Origin: Mangrovicoccus sp. HB161399
GTDB lineage: Bacteria > Pseudomonadota > Alphaproteobacteria > Rhodobacterales > Rhodobacteraceae
Reading direction: 5' to 3'
Assembly: GCF_013184745.1 (NCBI RefSeq)
Contig: NZ_JAATVU010000041.1
Coordinates: 1 to 50,350, forward strand
Length of the DNA: 50,350 bases
Shown: piece by piece, positions 1 through 8,485 of the stretch
Numbering within the stretch: position 1 is the stretch's first letter
Layout: each line of letters starts with the position of its first letter
Notes under the pieces: model-generated
The model's database searches: none
Seen by the model: the letters and a program-made list of their open reading frames with translations, nothing else
What the model was told of the DNA's origin: nothing
Position numbers and translations under genes: made by a program

Positions 1-25
1 CGGGCTTCTCTCGTTTGCCTGCCAT
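1..25 (-). CDS. IS3-family transposase OrfA, first 8 residues only
   Basis: The minus strand encodes MAGKREKP before the window ends. This matches the usual opening of one IS3-type OrfA group (MAGKREKPEEIV and similar), a small helix-turn-helix protein that binds the element ends and is joined to the OrfB integrase by frameshifting. A GGAGG sits 10 bases upstream of the ATG. Only the N-terminus is visible, so whether the transposase is intact is unknown. Confidence 0.5.
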
Positions 26-79
26 CGTCGTAGTCCTCCGTGATACGGGATAAACTATCCCAAGGGGTGGACCACTTCA
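1..79 (-). mobile_element. End of an IS3-like insertion sequence, cut by the window edge
   Basis: Read on the minus strand, this stretch has a ribosome binding site (GGAGG, 36-40) and an ATG at 25-23 that opens a reading frame typical of IS3-family OrfA transposases. The likely element end is the CA at 78-79 (TG on the minus strand), within the sequence GTGGACCACTTCA. The element continues left of the window, so its second end and target duplication cannot be checked. The family call rests on eight residues and the general layout; the exact terminus is an inference. Confidence 0.5.
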
Positions 80-979
80 GTGGGGCAAGACCACGGACAG
101 GCACGGCCGCCGGGCACGCGGGAGCAGCGAAAGTGCCCGTGGCCGGCACCTTTGGCGCGGAGGCAGCGCCGAGATCAGCCGGACCCGGATCGGCGCCTGG
201 CAAGCAGACGGGCGCCGGCGGCCCGCAATGTTGCCCTGCGGACTGCCAAGCCGGGCTCTGCACCTGCGAGATCCGGGTCTCCATGGGCGGGCGCGGAAAC
301 TGCCATGACAGGTCCGGGGCCGAGACATTCTCCAAGACCGTCGGGGCGGAGCCGATCCGGACGGCGCCACGGCAGGCACGCGGCCGAGCGGAAAGCGCCA
401 TCGCCAAATGCATCGGCCGTTTCCGCAGCCCCGCCGGACGGCAGCCGCCGCTCGGCGACCTGACCCCGCCGCCTCCGGCCGGAATTCCCGGGACGCCAGC
501 GGAAAGCCATCCGACAATCAAGGGAAAAGTCCAGCAGCTGCTGACCGGCTGGTCGAAGGGGCAGGTGTCGCGCGCTTCCCCGCCGTCCTTGCAGCTCTTC
601 GCGATGGCGGTGGCCATCCTGGCCGCCGTTCCGCAAATCGCCCTCTGGCACACGGACATGCTCTGCGGCCGTTGGGAGGACGGCCAACCCCATAGGCAAC
701 AGAATTTCATCGGCCTGTGCAGGTTCGAGGGACCCGGCCGAGTCGTCGCTCCGAGGCACGCGGCGGACAACCAGCCCTCGGGAAGGACGCGCTTCCGCGG
801 CTTGTCTCTGCCATCCGCAACTGGCCAACCTCCTGCCTTTGGACGGCCTTTTCAGGGGGGCTGCACCGGTCGGCTCTTGCAAGCTTCACGACCAGAGGGG
901 ACGCGTTCTTCAGCAGCAAGGCTGAGCTCGGCACGCGCATGCTCCGCAAATCGTGCGCGCCAGGCTCAAGAAGCCGGAG
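80..979. other. About 900 bases with no recognisable gene
   Basis: Several overlapping open frames exist on both strands, but none gives a protein with recognisable motifs, a convincing ribosome binding site or family-like composition; they are arginine- and proline-rich, as expected of chance frames in GC-rich DNA. The stretch lies between an insertion sequence and the 3' end of a sulfotransferase gene. It could be decayed coding DNA or flanking DNA disturbed by the element. I see no tRNA, hairpin terminator or repeat array in it. Confidence 0.5.
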
Positions 980-1789
980 TCAGGCAGCCCGAAGGTTGTC
1001 GAAGCTGAATTCCTCGCGGATATTGTCGTTCTGCGTCTTGAACAGCGCTTCGAGCCACTTGGTCCGTTCGCCCGTGCGGCCGTGATCGGGCAGGCCGGTC
1101 GTGGCATAGGCCAGCTTGAACATGTCGCGGATCTTTCCGCGCGGCACGCCGCTCGCTATGGCTTGCGCGATGTCCTCGCAATCGGAGACCCTGAGCGACG
1201 GATTCGCGCTGGCCCGCTCAATTTCCCATCTCATGGGGAAGCTGCCGATAAGCCCTTCGAGCGTGGCCCGGATCTGCCGGTGATGCGCGATGGCAAGCGG
1301 CCTGTCCGTTGTTCTCTGCCAGGCCTTCAGCCAGCCGAGCGGGGTGATCTGGCTGCGCCGCGCAACCGCGAATTCCTCGAAGCTCTGCCCGTCATAGGCC
1401 TGTCCTGTTTCCAGCCAGCCATCGAAATTCTGCTTCATGAACTGCGAGTAGTCGCCGTAGATGAACTCGGAGAAGGGCCGGAGGAAGATGACGACCTTCA
1501 GTGCCGCATTCGCCGCGGCGCAGGCCTCCGGCAGATGCGCCATCCGCGGCCCCATGGAGATCAGGTCCTCGTGCGACAGGATCACGGTATGGGCGTTGCC
1601 GAACATCCGGTCCATCGCCTCGGGCGACATGCCGAGGACCCGCAGCCCGTTGCCCGGATGGCGCGTGTCTGGGTCGGGATAGACGATGCCCTCGGCACAG
1701 AGTGCGGCGCGGTTGGCGATCATCACCCGCTGGAGATAGGTAGAGCCGCATTTCGGCGAACCGACATGGAGGATGAGCTGCCGCGTCAT
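980..1789 (-). CDS. Sulfotransferase family protein
   Basis: A 269-residue protein with an N-terminal PAPS-binding loop (HVGSPKCGSTYLQ, residues 8-20), the signature of P-loop sulfotransferases that move a sulfuryl group from PAPS to a hydroxyl or amine. A second typical segment is the VVIFLRPFSEFIYGDYSQF stretch near residue 100, matching the 3'-phosphate-binding strand (LRNPxxRxxSxY-like). It overlaps the preceding glycosyltransferase gene by four bases (ATGA, 1786-1789), so the two are co-translated, which suggests sulfation of a sugar or surface polysaccharide made by that enzyme. The acceptor cannot be read from sequence. It has no signal peptide, so it is cytoplasmic. Confidence 0.8.
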   Translation of the reverse strand: MTRQLILHVGSPKCGSTYLQRVMIANRAALCAEGIVYPDPDTRHPGNGLRVLGMSPEAMDRMFGNAHTVILSHEDLISMGPRMAHLPEACAAANAALKVVIFLRPFSEFIYGDYSQFMKQNFDGWLETGQAYDGQSFEEFAVARRSQITPLGWLKAWQRTTDRPLAIAHHRQIRATLEGLIGSFPMRWEIERASANPSLRVSDCEDIAQAIASGVPRGKIRDMFKLAYATTGLPDHGRTGERTKWLEALFKTQNDNIREEFSFDNLRAA

Positions 1790-4089
1790 GCCACGCGCCT
1801 CGTGCCGGAGCCCGCTGCCGGATCGCGCAGCAATGCCGCCGTCACGTCGTCGAGGCTTTCACCGAGCGGCGACAGGTCGATGGCGCGCATGGCCGACGGC
1901 ACGGGGGTTCCGGCGTCGTCCCAGGCTGCCGCGAGGGCGCGGGCGATCGCGGCGGGTTCGGGATCCGCCGAACGAATTAGAGGCGTCAGGCGCGACAGGT
2001 CCTTGGGGCCGAAGCTGTTGGTCACGACCCGAACCCCGGCGGCCGCCATTTCCAGGGGCAGGTGGCTGGGATGCGGCGAATGCATCAGCGCCAGTCCCAG
2101 GTCGACCGTCGTCAGGAAGGCGGGATACTCGTCCATCGGCAGCTTGCCCAGGCTCTGCAGGACCAGGCCGCCGGGCAGGAGGATCGGCTCATGCGCCAGC
2201 CCGACGGAGACGATCTCCGCTTCGTCCGGGGTCAGCCCTTCCGCGGCTGCGAATTCCGCCAGCGCCTCGATGCAGACGGGGAACATGTTGCGCGGAACTT
2301 CGGGTCGGCCATAGACTGCGATCCGGCGCTTGCGGCGTCCGTCCAGCCGGTCCAGCGCGGCATAGCGGCCGATGTCGATCGACGGCCGGAAGGCAAGATG
2401 CGGCCCGCCGCCGAAATCGTGGCCCTGTCCGGCGAAATAGTCGCGCAGCAGCGTGGTGTTGAAGATCGGGATGCAGGGCATGGCGTAGGTCTCGGTGGCC
2501 GCCGCGAAATCGGTGCCCCAGGCGTAGAAATTCGGTTCGTAATCCTGGATCAGGTAGTGGAACTTGTCCGTCTGCATGCCGGGCTGTGCCAGCAGGCGCC
2601 GCGCGACATGGGCGGTCCACCAGGCGGTCGCGACGATCATCTCGCGCGGGGAAAAGGCGATCTCCCCGGAGGTCACGCCGCAGACGGTCTCGATCCGCCG
2701 CAGCGTGGCATCGCGCAGTCCCGGAGCGATGCGTTCGCCGATGAAGGCGCGGCTGGCATGCGGGCTCAGCATCGGCAGATCGGTGGCGAGGAACCGGACG
2801 CGGCAGCCGCGTTCCGCCAAGCCGATCCCGAGCTGGAGCGCGGTGGCCACCCCGGCGAAGATCTCGGTCGGGTTGAGCGTCGGGAGCAGGACCGTGCAGC
2901 CGGGGGCGGCAGACGGGACGACCTTCGCGGTCCAGCGCTGCGACTTGCGCTGGTCGACATAGGCCTGCCAGGCCCTCCCGCCCGAGCCGCCGCCCTGGGG
3001 GCGCAGCAGTGCGCCGTTGCGCGGCGCCGCGCCGGGGGCCATGCTGTAGCCGAGATCGTCGAATTCCTTCAGGCGGTTGCTGAGGTCCAAGCGGAGCATG
3101 CGGCGCAGCGCCCAGACCATCCGCCCGGTCTTGACGATGCCCTGGCTGAGCGCGTGATCGGCCAGTTCCCCGTAGCCGCGCATGGCGAAGCCCGCCGCAT
3201 CGCCGAAGAAGGCGAAGCCGGGTCCGAAATGGCGCAGATAGGGGCGCAGGACCTGCATCCTGCGGCGGTCGAAGGCTCCGGGTTCGGTGATCGCGATCTG
3301 GTCGGCCCGCAGCACCAGCGACTTCGCAAGGTAGCAGGACAGCGAGAAGCTGGCGAAACGGTGCCGCAGCCAGGCGCGCCCGAGGAACCGCTGGCGCGAC
3401 CGGCCGTCCGTGCAGCCCACCGCATTTCCGCCATGCTGGCGGTAGTCCACGGTCGCCTCGCGCAGGCAGCGGACCGGACCCTTGGCGGCGGCGACGAGGG
3501 CAAGCCAGAGATCGTGGTAGTAGAACACGCCGGCCTGCTGCGGAAAGGGCAGGGCATGCGCGGCCACGTCGCTGGTGAAGACGGCGGTCATGCCGGTTAC
3601 GGAATTGCGGTAGAGCAGCCGCCTCAGGCCGGTGGCGGGCGCGCGCTTCTCTCGCGCGAAGAGCGAGGGCGCGATGAGCGCGCCGCTGTCGTCGACCAGG
3701 CGCGCGTCGGTATGGACCAGCTGGCAGCCCGGCGTTGCGCAGAGCGCCGCGACCGAGCGCGCCAGCTTGTCGGCATCCCACACGTCGTCCTGGTCGCAGA
3801 GCGCGAAGAAATCGCCCTTGCCGGCAGTGCGCAGCGCTTCGGACAGGCCGAATTCGAAGGCGGCGACGGCATTGAGCTTCTTCGGCGGCAGGTGCAGCTC
3901 GGCCTCCAGCCCGGCCTCCCGGGCCGCCCGCCGCACAATCGCTCCGGAGGCAAGGTCGGCGATGACCGCATGCAGGCGCAGCGCGACCCCGGTCTGGGCG
4001 GCGAGGGAGGCCAGCTGTTCCTCCAGGTGGCGCGGCTGGGGGTCGTACACGGCCATGACGACCTGCACGGCAGGCAGGCGCGCCGTCAT
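1786..4089 (-). CDS. Two-domain glycosyltransferase (GT2 plus WsaF-like GT4)
   Basis: This 767-residue protein joins two glycosyltransferase modules. The N-terminal part opens with VQVVMAVYDPQPRHLEEQLASL and has the acidic FFALCDQDDVWD motif, typical of GT2 rhamnosyltransferase-like enzymes. From about residue 400 it switches to a module starting CTVLLPTLNPTEIFAGVATA with HYLIQDYEPNFYAWG further on, resembling WsaF-type GT4 rhamnosyltransferases of S-layer and O-antigen glycan synthesis. The fusion suggests two successive sugar transfers. The gene is followed by a sulfotransferase with a four-base overlap and is divergent from another GT2 gene. The sugar specificity is an inference from family resemblance. 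Confidence 0.8.
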   Translation of the reverse strand: MTARLPAVQVVMAVYDPQPRHLEEQLASLAAQTGVALRLHAVIADLASGAIVRRAAREAGLEAELHLPPKKLNAVAAFEFGLSEALRTAGKGDFFALCDQDDVWDADKLARSVAALCATPGCQLVHTDARLVDDSGALIAPSLFAREKRAPATGLRRLLYRNSVTGMTAVFTSDVAAHALPFPQQAGVFYYHDLWLALVAAAKGPVRCLREATVDYRQHGGNAVGCTDGRSRQRFLGRAWLRHRFASFSLSCYLAKSLVLRADQIAITEPGAFDRRRMQVLRPYLRHFGPGFAFFGDAAGFAMRGYGELADHALSQGIVKTGRMVWALRRMLRLDLSNRLKEFDDLGYSMAPGAAPRNGALLRPQGGGSGGRAWQAYVDQRKSQRWTAKVVPSAAPGCTVLLPTLNPTEIFAGVATALQLGIGLAERGCRVRFLATDLPMLSPHASRAFIGERIAPGLRDATLRRIETVCGVTSGEIAFSPREMIVATAWWTAHVARRLLAQPGMQTDKFHYLIQDYEPNFYAWGTDFAAATETYAMPCIPIFNTTLLRDYFAGQGHDFGGGPHLAFRPSIDIGRYAALDRLDGRRKRRIAVYGRPEVPRNMFPVCIEALAEFAAAEGLTPDEAEIVSVGLAHEPILLPGGLVLQSLGKLPMDEYPAFLTTVDLGLALMHSPHPSHLPLEMAAAGVRVVTNSFGPKDLSRLTPLIRSADPEPAAIARALAAAWDDAGTPVPSAMRAIDLSPLGESLDDVTAALLRDPAAGSGTRRVA

Positions 4090-4279
4090 GCAGCACCCCC
4101 GATGGCCGCGCGCGCGGCAATGGCAATGGCTGCGGCAGCAGCGGGGCGGCGGTGGACTGGCTGCACTTCTATACCCTTCCGGTTCCTGGTTCTGGCACGG
4201 GCCGCACGAACGTCGGCAGGCCGATGAAAAATGGAAAAGGCTTAATTTTCCCTTAGATATCTGCCGCTACTGCAGATTC
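4090..4279. promoter_or_regulatory. Divergent intergenic region between two glycosyltransferase genes
   Basis: These 190 bases separate oppositely oriented glycosyltransferase genes, so they should contain promoters for both. The right end (about 4223-4275) is clearly AT-richer than its surroundings and holds an inverted repeat, GGAAAA (4233-4238) and TTTTCC (4246-4251), seven bases apart. No clear -35/-10 pair could be assigned. Confidence 0.35.
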
Positions 4280-5386
4280 ATGAGCAAACCGCCCGATTCC
4301 GCGCCGCCGCTGCCCGCCATGTTCGGCGCCCGGCTGCGCCCCCCTGCCGACGCCACCATCGCGGTCGTGCTGGTCAACTACAATTCCGGGCCGCAGCTGG
4401 CCCGGGCCCTGGCCTCCCTTGCCGAGCAGAGCCGCGCGCCGGACGAGATCGTGGTGGTGGACAACGGATCCACCGACGGGTCGCTGGGGCTGGTCGACTG
4501 GGGGCAGCATCCCGCGCTCCGGCTGCTCTGCCTGCGCGAGAACCGCGGCTTCGCGGCGGCGACCAATGCCGCGGTGCGGGCGGCCCGCTCGCAGTGGCTG
4601 GCAATGCTGAACTGCGATGCGATGGCGGCGCCCGACTGGCTTGAGGCGCTGGTGCAGGCGGCCGGGCGCCACCCCGGCTGCGCGGTCTTCGCTTCGGCGC
4701 AGGCCTCGATGGACCGGCCCTCGGTGCTCGACGGTGCAGGCGACGTCTATTCGGTGACCGGGCTCGCCTGGCGCGGCAGCTACGGCCGCCCGCTGGCCAG
4801 CATGCCGGGGGAGGGGCGCTGCTTCGGTGCCTGCGCGGCGGGGGCCTTCGTCTCGCGCCACCTGTTCCTGGAACTGGGCGGCTTCGAGGAGAGCTTCTTC
4901 TGCTATCTCGAGGACGTGGATTTCGCCTACCGGGCGCGGCTGGCCGGGCATGACTGCGTCTTCGTTCCCTCGGCGCGCATCCTGCACCGAAGCGGCGGCT
5001 GTTCGGGCGCAAAGAGCGACTGGACCCTGCGGATCAGCAGCCGCAACCGGCTGCGGCTCTACCTGCGCAACACGCCGCTGCTGCTGCTGCTGGCGACCTG
5101 GCCGTTCTTCCTGCTGGGGGTCTGGCTGTCGCTGGCGCAGGCGATGCGGCACCGCCGGGGCCGCGCCGTGCTTGGCGGGCTGGCCGACGGCCTGCGGCAG
5201 CTGCCGGCGACGCTGGACCAGCGCAGGAGCCTCGCGCCGCCGCTGCTGCCGCCGCCGGACGTCTGCGCTCTGCTCAGCTGGAACCCACTTGCCGTCATCG
5301 GCCGCCGCCACGGCGTGCGCCGCCTGCCCGTGCCGGTGCCGGTCCCGGCGGAAACCGGCCTCCCGCCGCCGCTTCCGGCGGGGTGA
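4280..5386 (+). CDS. GT2-family glycosyltransferase with C-terminal membrane segment
   Basis: A 368-residue enzyme with a GT-A fold: IAVVLVNYNSGPQLARALASL near residue 30, EIVVVDNGSTDGS, the metal-binding-type LNCDAMAAPDWLEAL, and FFCYLEDVDFAYRARLAG, the usual ED acceptor motif of rhamnosyltransferase-like GT2 enzymes. A hydrophobic stretch near residues 275-300 (LLLLLATWPFFLLGVWLSLA) probably anchors it to the inner membrane. The ATG at 4280 was chosen because homology begins soon after it and longer versions would run through the divergent promoter region. It is probably part of the same polysaccharide locus as the divergent GT2/GT4 and sulfotransferase genes. The substrate is unknown. Confidence 0.85.
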   Translation: MSKPPDSAPPLPAMFGARLRPPADATIAVVLVNYNSGPQLARALASLAEQSRAPDEIVVVDNGSTDGSLGLVDWGQHPALRLLCLRENRGFAAATNAAVRAARSQWLAMLNCDAMAAPDWLEALVQAAGRHPGCAVFASAQASMDRPSVLDGAGDVYSVTGLAWRGSYGRPLASMPGEGRCFGACAAGAFVSRHLFLELGGFEESFFCYLEDVDFAYRARLAGHDCVFVPSARILHRSGGCSGAKSDWTLRISSRNRLRLYLRNTPLLLLLATWPFFLLGVWLSLAQAMRHRRGRAVLGGLADGLRQLPATLDQRRSLAPPLLPPPDVCALLSWNPLAVIGRRHGVRRLPVPVPVPAETGLPPPLPAG

Positions 5387-5478
5387 GACGAAAATGTCGC
5401 GCGGGGGGCGTCGCAAAACCGTCACGCTGAGGCTACATTAGGGCGCGAAACCGGCAAGCGACTATCGGGAGAAGACTC

Positions 5479-6699
5479 ATGCGCATTGCAGTTCTGGGCG
5501 GAGACGGGTTTGTCGGGTGGCCGACGGTGCTGCATCTCTCCGAAGCGGGCCATGACGTCCACATCATCGACAACCTGTCGCGCCGCTGGATCGACACCGA
5601 GCTGGGGGTGCAGTCGCTGACGCCGATGGACAGCGTGCAGGAACGCTGCCGCATCTGGCACGAGGTGACCGGGCGGCGCATCCGCTTCCACCTGATCGAC
5701 GTCGCCAAGGATTACGAGATCTTCAAGGCCTGGCTGACCGAACACAAGCCGGAGGCGATCATCCATTTCGCCGAGCAGCGCGCCGCGCCCTATTCGATGA
5801 AGACCGACCGCCACAAGGTCTACACCGTCAACAACAACGTAAACGCGACGCATAACGTGCTGGCGGCGATGGTGGAAACCGGGGTCGATGCGCATCTGGT
5901 GCATCTCGGCACCATGGGCGTCTACGGCTATTCGACGATCGGTGCCGCGATTCCCGAGGGCTACCTGCCGGTCGACATCGCCAAGCTCGACGGCGAGAAG
6001 GTGGAGCAGGAGATCCTGTATCCCACGCGCCCGGGCTCGGTCTATCACATGACCAAGTCGCTCGATCAGATCCTGTTCCAGTTCTACGCTCAGAATGATG
6101 GGCTGCGGATCACCGACCTGCACCAGGGTATCGTCTGGGGCACCCATACCGACCAGACGCGGCGCCATGCGCAGCTGATCAACCGCTTCGACTATGACGG
6201 AGATTACGGCACGGTGCTGAACCGCTTCCTGATCCAGGCAGCGATCGGCTATCCGCTGACCGTGCACGGCACCGGCGGCCAGACCCGCGCCTTCATCCAT
6301 GTACAGGATTCGGTGCGCTGCATCGAGCTGGCTCTGGGCGACGCGCCGAAATCGGGCGACCGCGTGAAGATTTTCAACCAGATGACCGAGACCCACCGGG
6401 TCCGCGACCTGGCCGAGATGATCGCCAAGATGACCGGCGCCAAGGTGGCCTACCTGCCGAACCCGCGCAAGGAAGCCGCCGAGAACGACCTGATCGTGAG
6501 GAACGACCAGTTCCTGGAGCTCGGGCTCAACCCGACCACCCTGGCCGAAGGCCTGCTGGAGGAGGTCGTCGACGTCGCGAAGAAATTCGCGCACCGCGTC
6601 GACCGCTCGCGCGTTCCGGCGGTGTCGGGCTGGACCAAGGATCTCGGGGCGCGGGTCGAGCGCGATCCCGAGGGCAAGGCGCTGCGCGAGGTGAGCTGA
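5479..6699 (+). CDS. sqdB: UDP-sulfoquinovose synthase SqdB
   Basis: A 406-residue short-chain dehydrogenase/epimerase that converts UDP-glucose and sulfite to UDP-sulfoquinovose, the head-group donor for the sulfolipid SQDG. The NAD-binding loop GGDGFVGWP (residues 8-16), the HFAEQRAAPYSM segment and the catalytic Tyr-Lys in VYHMTKS are characteristic of SqdB/SQD1. The length is normal. A GGGAGAAG ribosome binding site precedes the ATG. It heads a three-gene operon with no gap to sqdD. A weak promoter-like TACATT at 5434-5439 lies upstream. Identification is firm because SqdB is distinctive among epimerases. Confidence 0.95.
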   Translation: MRIAVLGGDGFVGWPTVLHLSEAGHDVHIIDNLSRRWIDTELGVQSLTPMDSVQERCRIWHEVTGRRIRFHLIDVAKDYEIFKAWLTEHKPEAIIHFAEQRAAPYSMKTDRHKVYTVNNNVNATHNVLAAMVETGVDAHLVHLGTMGVYGYSTIGAAIPEGYLPVDIAKLDGEKVEQEILYPTRPGSVYHMTKSLDQILFQFYAQNDGLRITDLHQGIVWGTHTDQTRRHAQLINRFDYDGDYGTVLNRFLIQAAIGYPLTVHGTGGQTRAFIHVQDSVRCIELALGDAPKSGDRVKIFNQMTETHRVRDLAEMIAKMTGAKVAYLPNPRKEAAENDLIVRNDQFLELGLNPTTLAEGLLEEVVDVAKKFAHRVDRSRVPAVSGWTKDLGARVERDPEGKALREVS

Positions 6700-7533
6700 G
6701 TGTCGGGCCTGCTGGCAGGCACGCCCCCGCTTTCCGAACATGCCTATGTGACCCTTGTGACCAATGCCGATTACGCCCGCGGGGCGGCGGCGCTGGTCCG
6801 GTCGCTGCGGCTGACCGGCACGCAGGCGGATTGCGTCGTGCTCTTTACCGGCGGCGTCGCCGATGCCGATCTGGCGGAGCTGCGCGCGCTCGGCGCACGG
6901 CTGGTGCGCACGGACCTGCTGGACACCTCGGAGGCGTTCAACGCCGCCCATGCGCGCAAGGCGCTGCATGGCGCGGCGCCCTTCACCAAGGGAGGGAAGC
7001 CGTCCTTCCACACGCCGCTCGACAATTTCGCCAAGCTGCGGCTGTGGCAGCTGACGGAATACGATTCGGTGGTCTTCATCGATGCCGACGCGATCGCCGT
7101 GCAGAATTGCGACAAGCTGTTTGGCTATCCGGAATTCTGTGCTGCGCCGAATGTCTATGAAAGCCTCGCGGATTTCGGCCGGATGAACAGCGGCGTCTTC
7201 ACCGCCCGGCCCTCGGAGGCGACCTTCGAGGAGATGATGGAGGCGCTCGACTCGCCGGGCGCCTTCTGGCGGCGCACCGACCAGACCTTCCTGCAGAGCT
7301 TCTTCCCGGACTGGCACGGGCTGCCGGTCTACTTCAACATGCTGCAATACGTCTGGTTCGCGATGCCCGAGCTCTGGGACTGGAGCCAGATCCGCATCCT
7401 GCATTTCCAGTACGAGAAGCCCTGGCAGGAGCCGCATCCGAAAGCGGCCGAGCTTTCGCCGCTGATCGGTCTCTGGCAGCGGATTGCCGCCGGAGGCGGC
7501 ATGCCGCCGCTGGCCGATCTGCCCCGGCCATGA
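6700..7533 (+). CDS. sqdD: Glycogenin-like glycosyltransferase SqdD (GT8)
   Basis: A 277-residue family 8 glycosyltransferase. It shows the GT8 opening AYVTLVTNADYARGAAALVRSL, the metal-binding DADAIAV motif (VVFIDADAIAV) and FGRMNSGVF, all standard for glycogenin-like enzymes. In Rhodobacter sphaeroides, SqdD is required for SQDG and is proposed to handle the sulfoquinovosyl transfer step. The gene starts with GTG directly after the sqdB stop codon (TGA at 6697-6699) and ends by overlapping sqdC, so it is translated from the same message. The function follows from family and operon position. Confidence 0.88.
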   Translation: MSGLLAGTPPLSEHAYVTLVTNADYARGAAALVRSLRLTGTQADCVVLFTGGVADADLAELRALGARLVRTDLLDTSEAFNAAHARKALHGAAPFTKGGKPSFHTPLDNFAKLRLWQLTEYDSVVFIDADAIAVQNCDKLFGYPEFCAAPNVYESLADFGRMNSGVFTARPSEATFEEMMEALDSPGAFWRRTDQTFLQSFFPDWHGLPVYFNMLQYVWFAMPELWDWSQIRILHFQYEKPWQEPHPKAAELSPLIGLWQRIAAGGGMPPLADLPRP

Positions 7534-8393
7534 CCGTCTGGGCCGTCACCGGCGGCACCGGCCTGGTGGGCCGGTTCATCGTCGAGGACCTGCTGGCAGC
7601 GGGAGAGGAGGTCGTGGTCCTGAGCCGGACCCGGCTGCCCGATCCGCCCTTTTCCCGGCCGGTCGAGGTCCGGCCAGTTGTGCTCGACCGGGCGGCGGAG
7701 GCGGATGTCACCGGGGTGGACCGGCTGGTCCATTGCGCTTTCGACCATGTTGCGGGCCGCTACCGGGGCGGTGAGGGTGCCGATCCGGACGGGTTCCGGC
7801 GGCGCAATGTCGGCGGCTCTCTGGCGCTGTTCGAAGCGGCCCGCGCTGCGGGTGCGGCGGCGGCTGTCTTCCTGTCCTCGCGCGCCGTCTACGGCGGCTA
7901 CCCGCCCGGCACGCTGCTGGCCGAAGACATGGCGCCGCGGCCCGACACGCTCTATGGCGAGGCCAAGCTGGCGGTGGAGGAGGGGCTGGCTGCGCTCGCC
8001 GGGCCCGGTTTCGCCGCGGCATCGATCCGGGCCACTGGCGTCTTCGGGGCCGGGCCGGGGCAGAAATGGCAGGCGCTGCTGGCTGATCACCTGGCCCGGC
8101 GGCCGGTGGCGCCGCGGGTGGCGACCGAGCTGCACGGCGCCGACCTGGCGGCGGCGGTGCGGCTGGTTGCGGGACGCACGGGCGTCTGGAACGCCTCGGA
8201 TCTGGTGCTCGACCGGCGCGACCTGCTGGCGGAGGCGAATGCCGTGCTCGGCCGCGACCTGCCGCTGCCGGAGCGGGCGGATTCAGTCCAGGTCTCGGCG
8301 ATGGATTGCACCCGGCTCAGGGCGCTCGGCTGGCAGCCGCGCGGCGGCGACCGGCTGCGGCGCGACCTGCCGGAGATGCTGGCGGCGCTCTGA
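7530..8393 (+). CDS. sqdC: NAD-dependent epimerase/reductase-like protein SqdC
   Basis: A 287-residue Rossmann protein of the extended SDR type, with VTGGTGLVGRFIVEDLLAAG at residues 6-25 and a FLSSRAVYGG segment followed by TLYGEAKLAVEEGL, the Tyr-x3-Lys catalytic pair. It overlaps sqdD by ATGA (7530-7533). This is the third gene of the sqdBDC operon; the R. sphaeroides SqdC is a small reductase-like protein involved in sulfolipid synthesis whose precise step is not settled. The assignment relies mostly on gene order. An unrelated sugar epimerase is the alternative. Confidence 0.75.
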   Translation: MTVWAVTGGTGLVGRFIVEDLLAAGEEVVVLSRTRLPDPPFSRPVEVRPVVLDRAAEADVTGVDRLVHCAFDHVAGRYRGGEGADPDGFRRRNVGGSLALFEAARAAGAAAAVFLSSRAVYGGYPPGTLLAEDMAPRPDTLYGEAKLAVEEGLAALAGPGFAAASIRATGVFGAGPGQKWQALLADHLARRPVAPRVATELHGADLAAAVRLVAGRTGVWNASDLVLDRRDLLAEANAVLGRDLPLPERADSVQVSAMDCTRLRALGWQPRGGDRLRRDLPEMLAAL

Positions 8394-8485
8394 TCGGGTC
8401 ACAATTGCCGGCAATCGGGCGGCGCGGCTTGACGCCGGGATGGCAAAGTTCTTTATCGCAGCATCCCTGGCCGCCGGATTCCCTT

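Noticed and set aside
80-979. Several overlapping open frames of 60-320 codons
   Set aside because: None has a recognisable motif or plausible ribosome binding site, and they overlap on both strands, so no gene was called.
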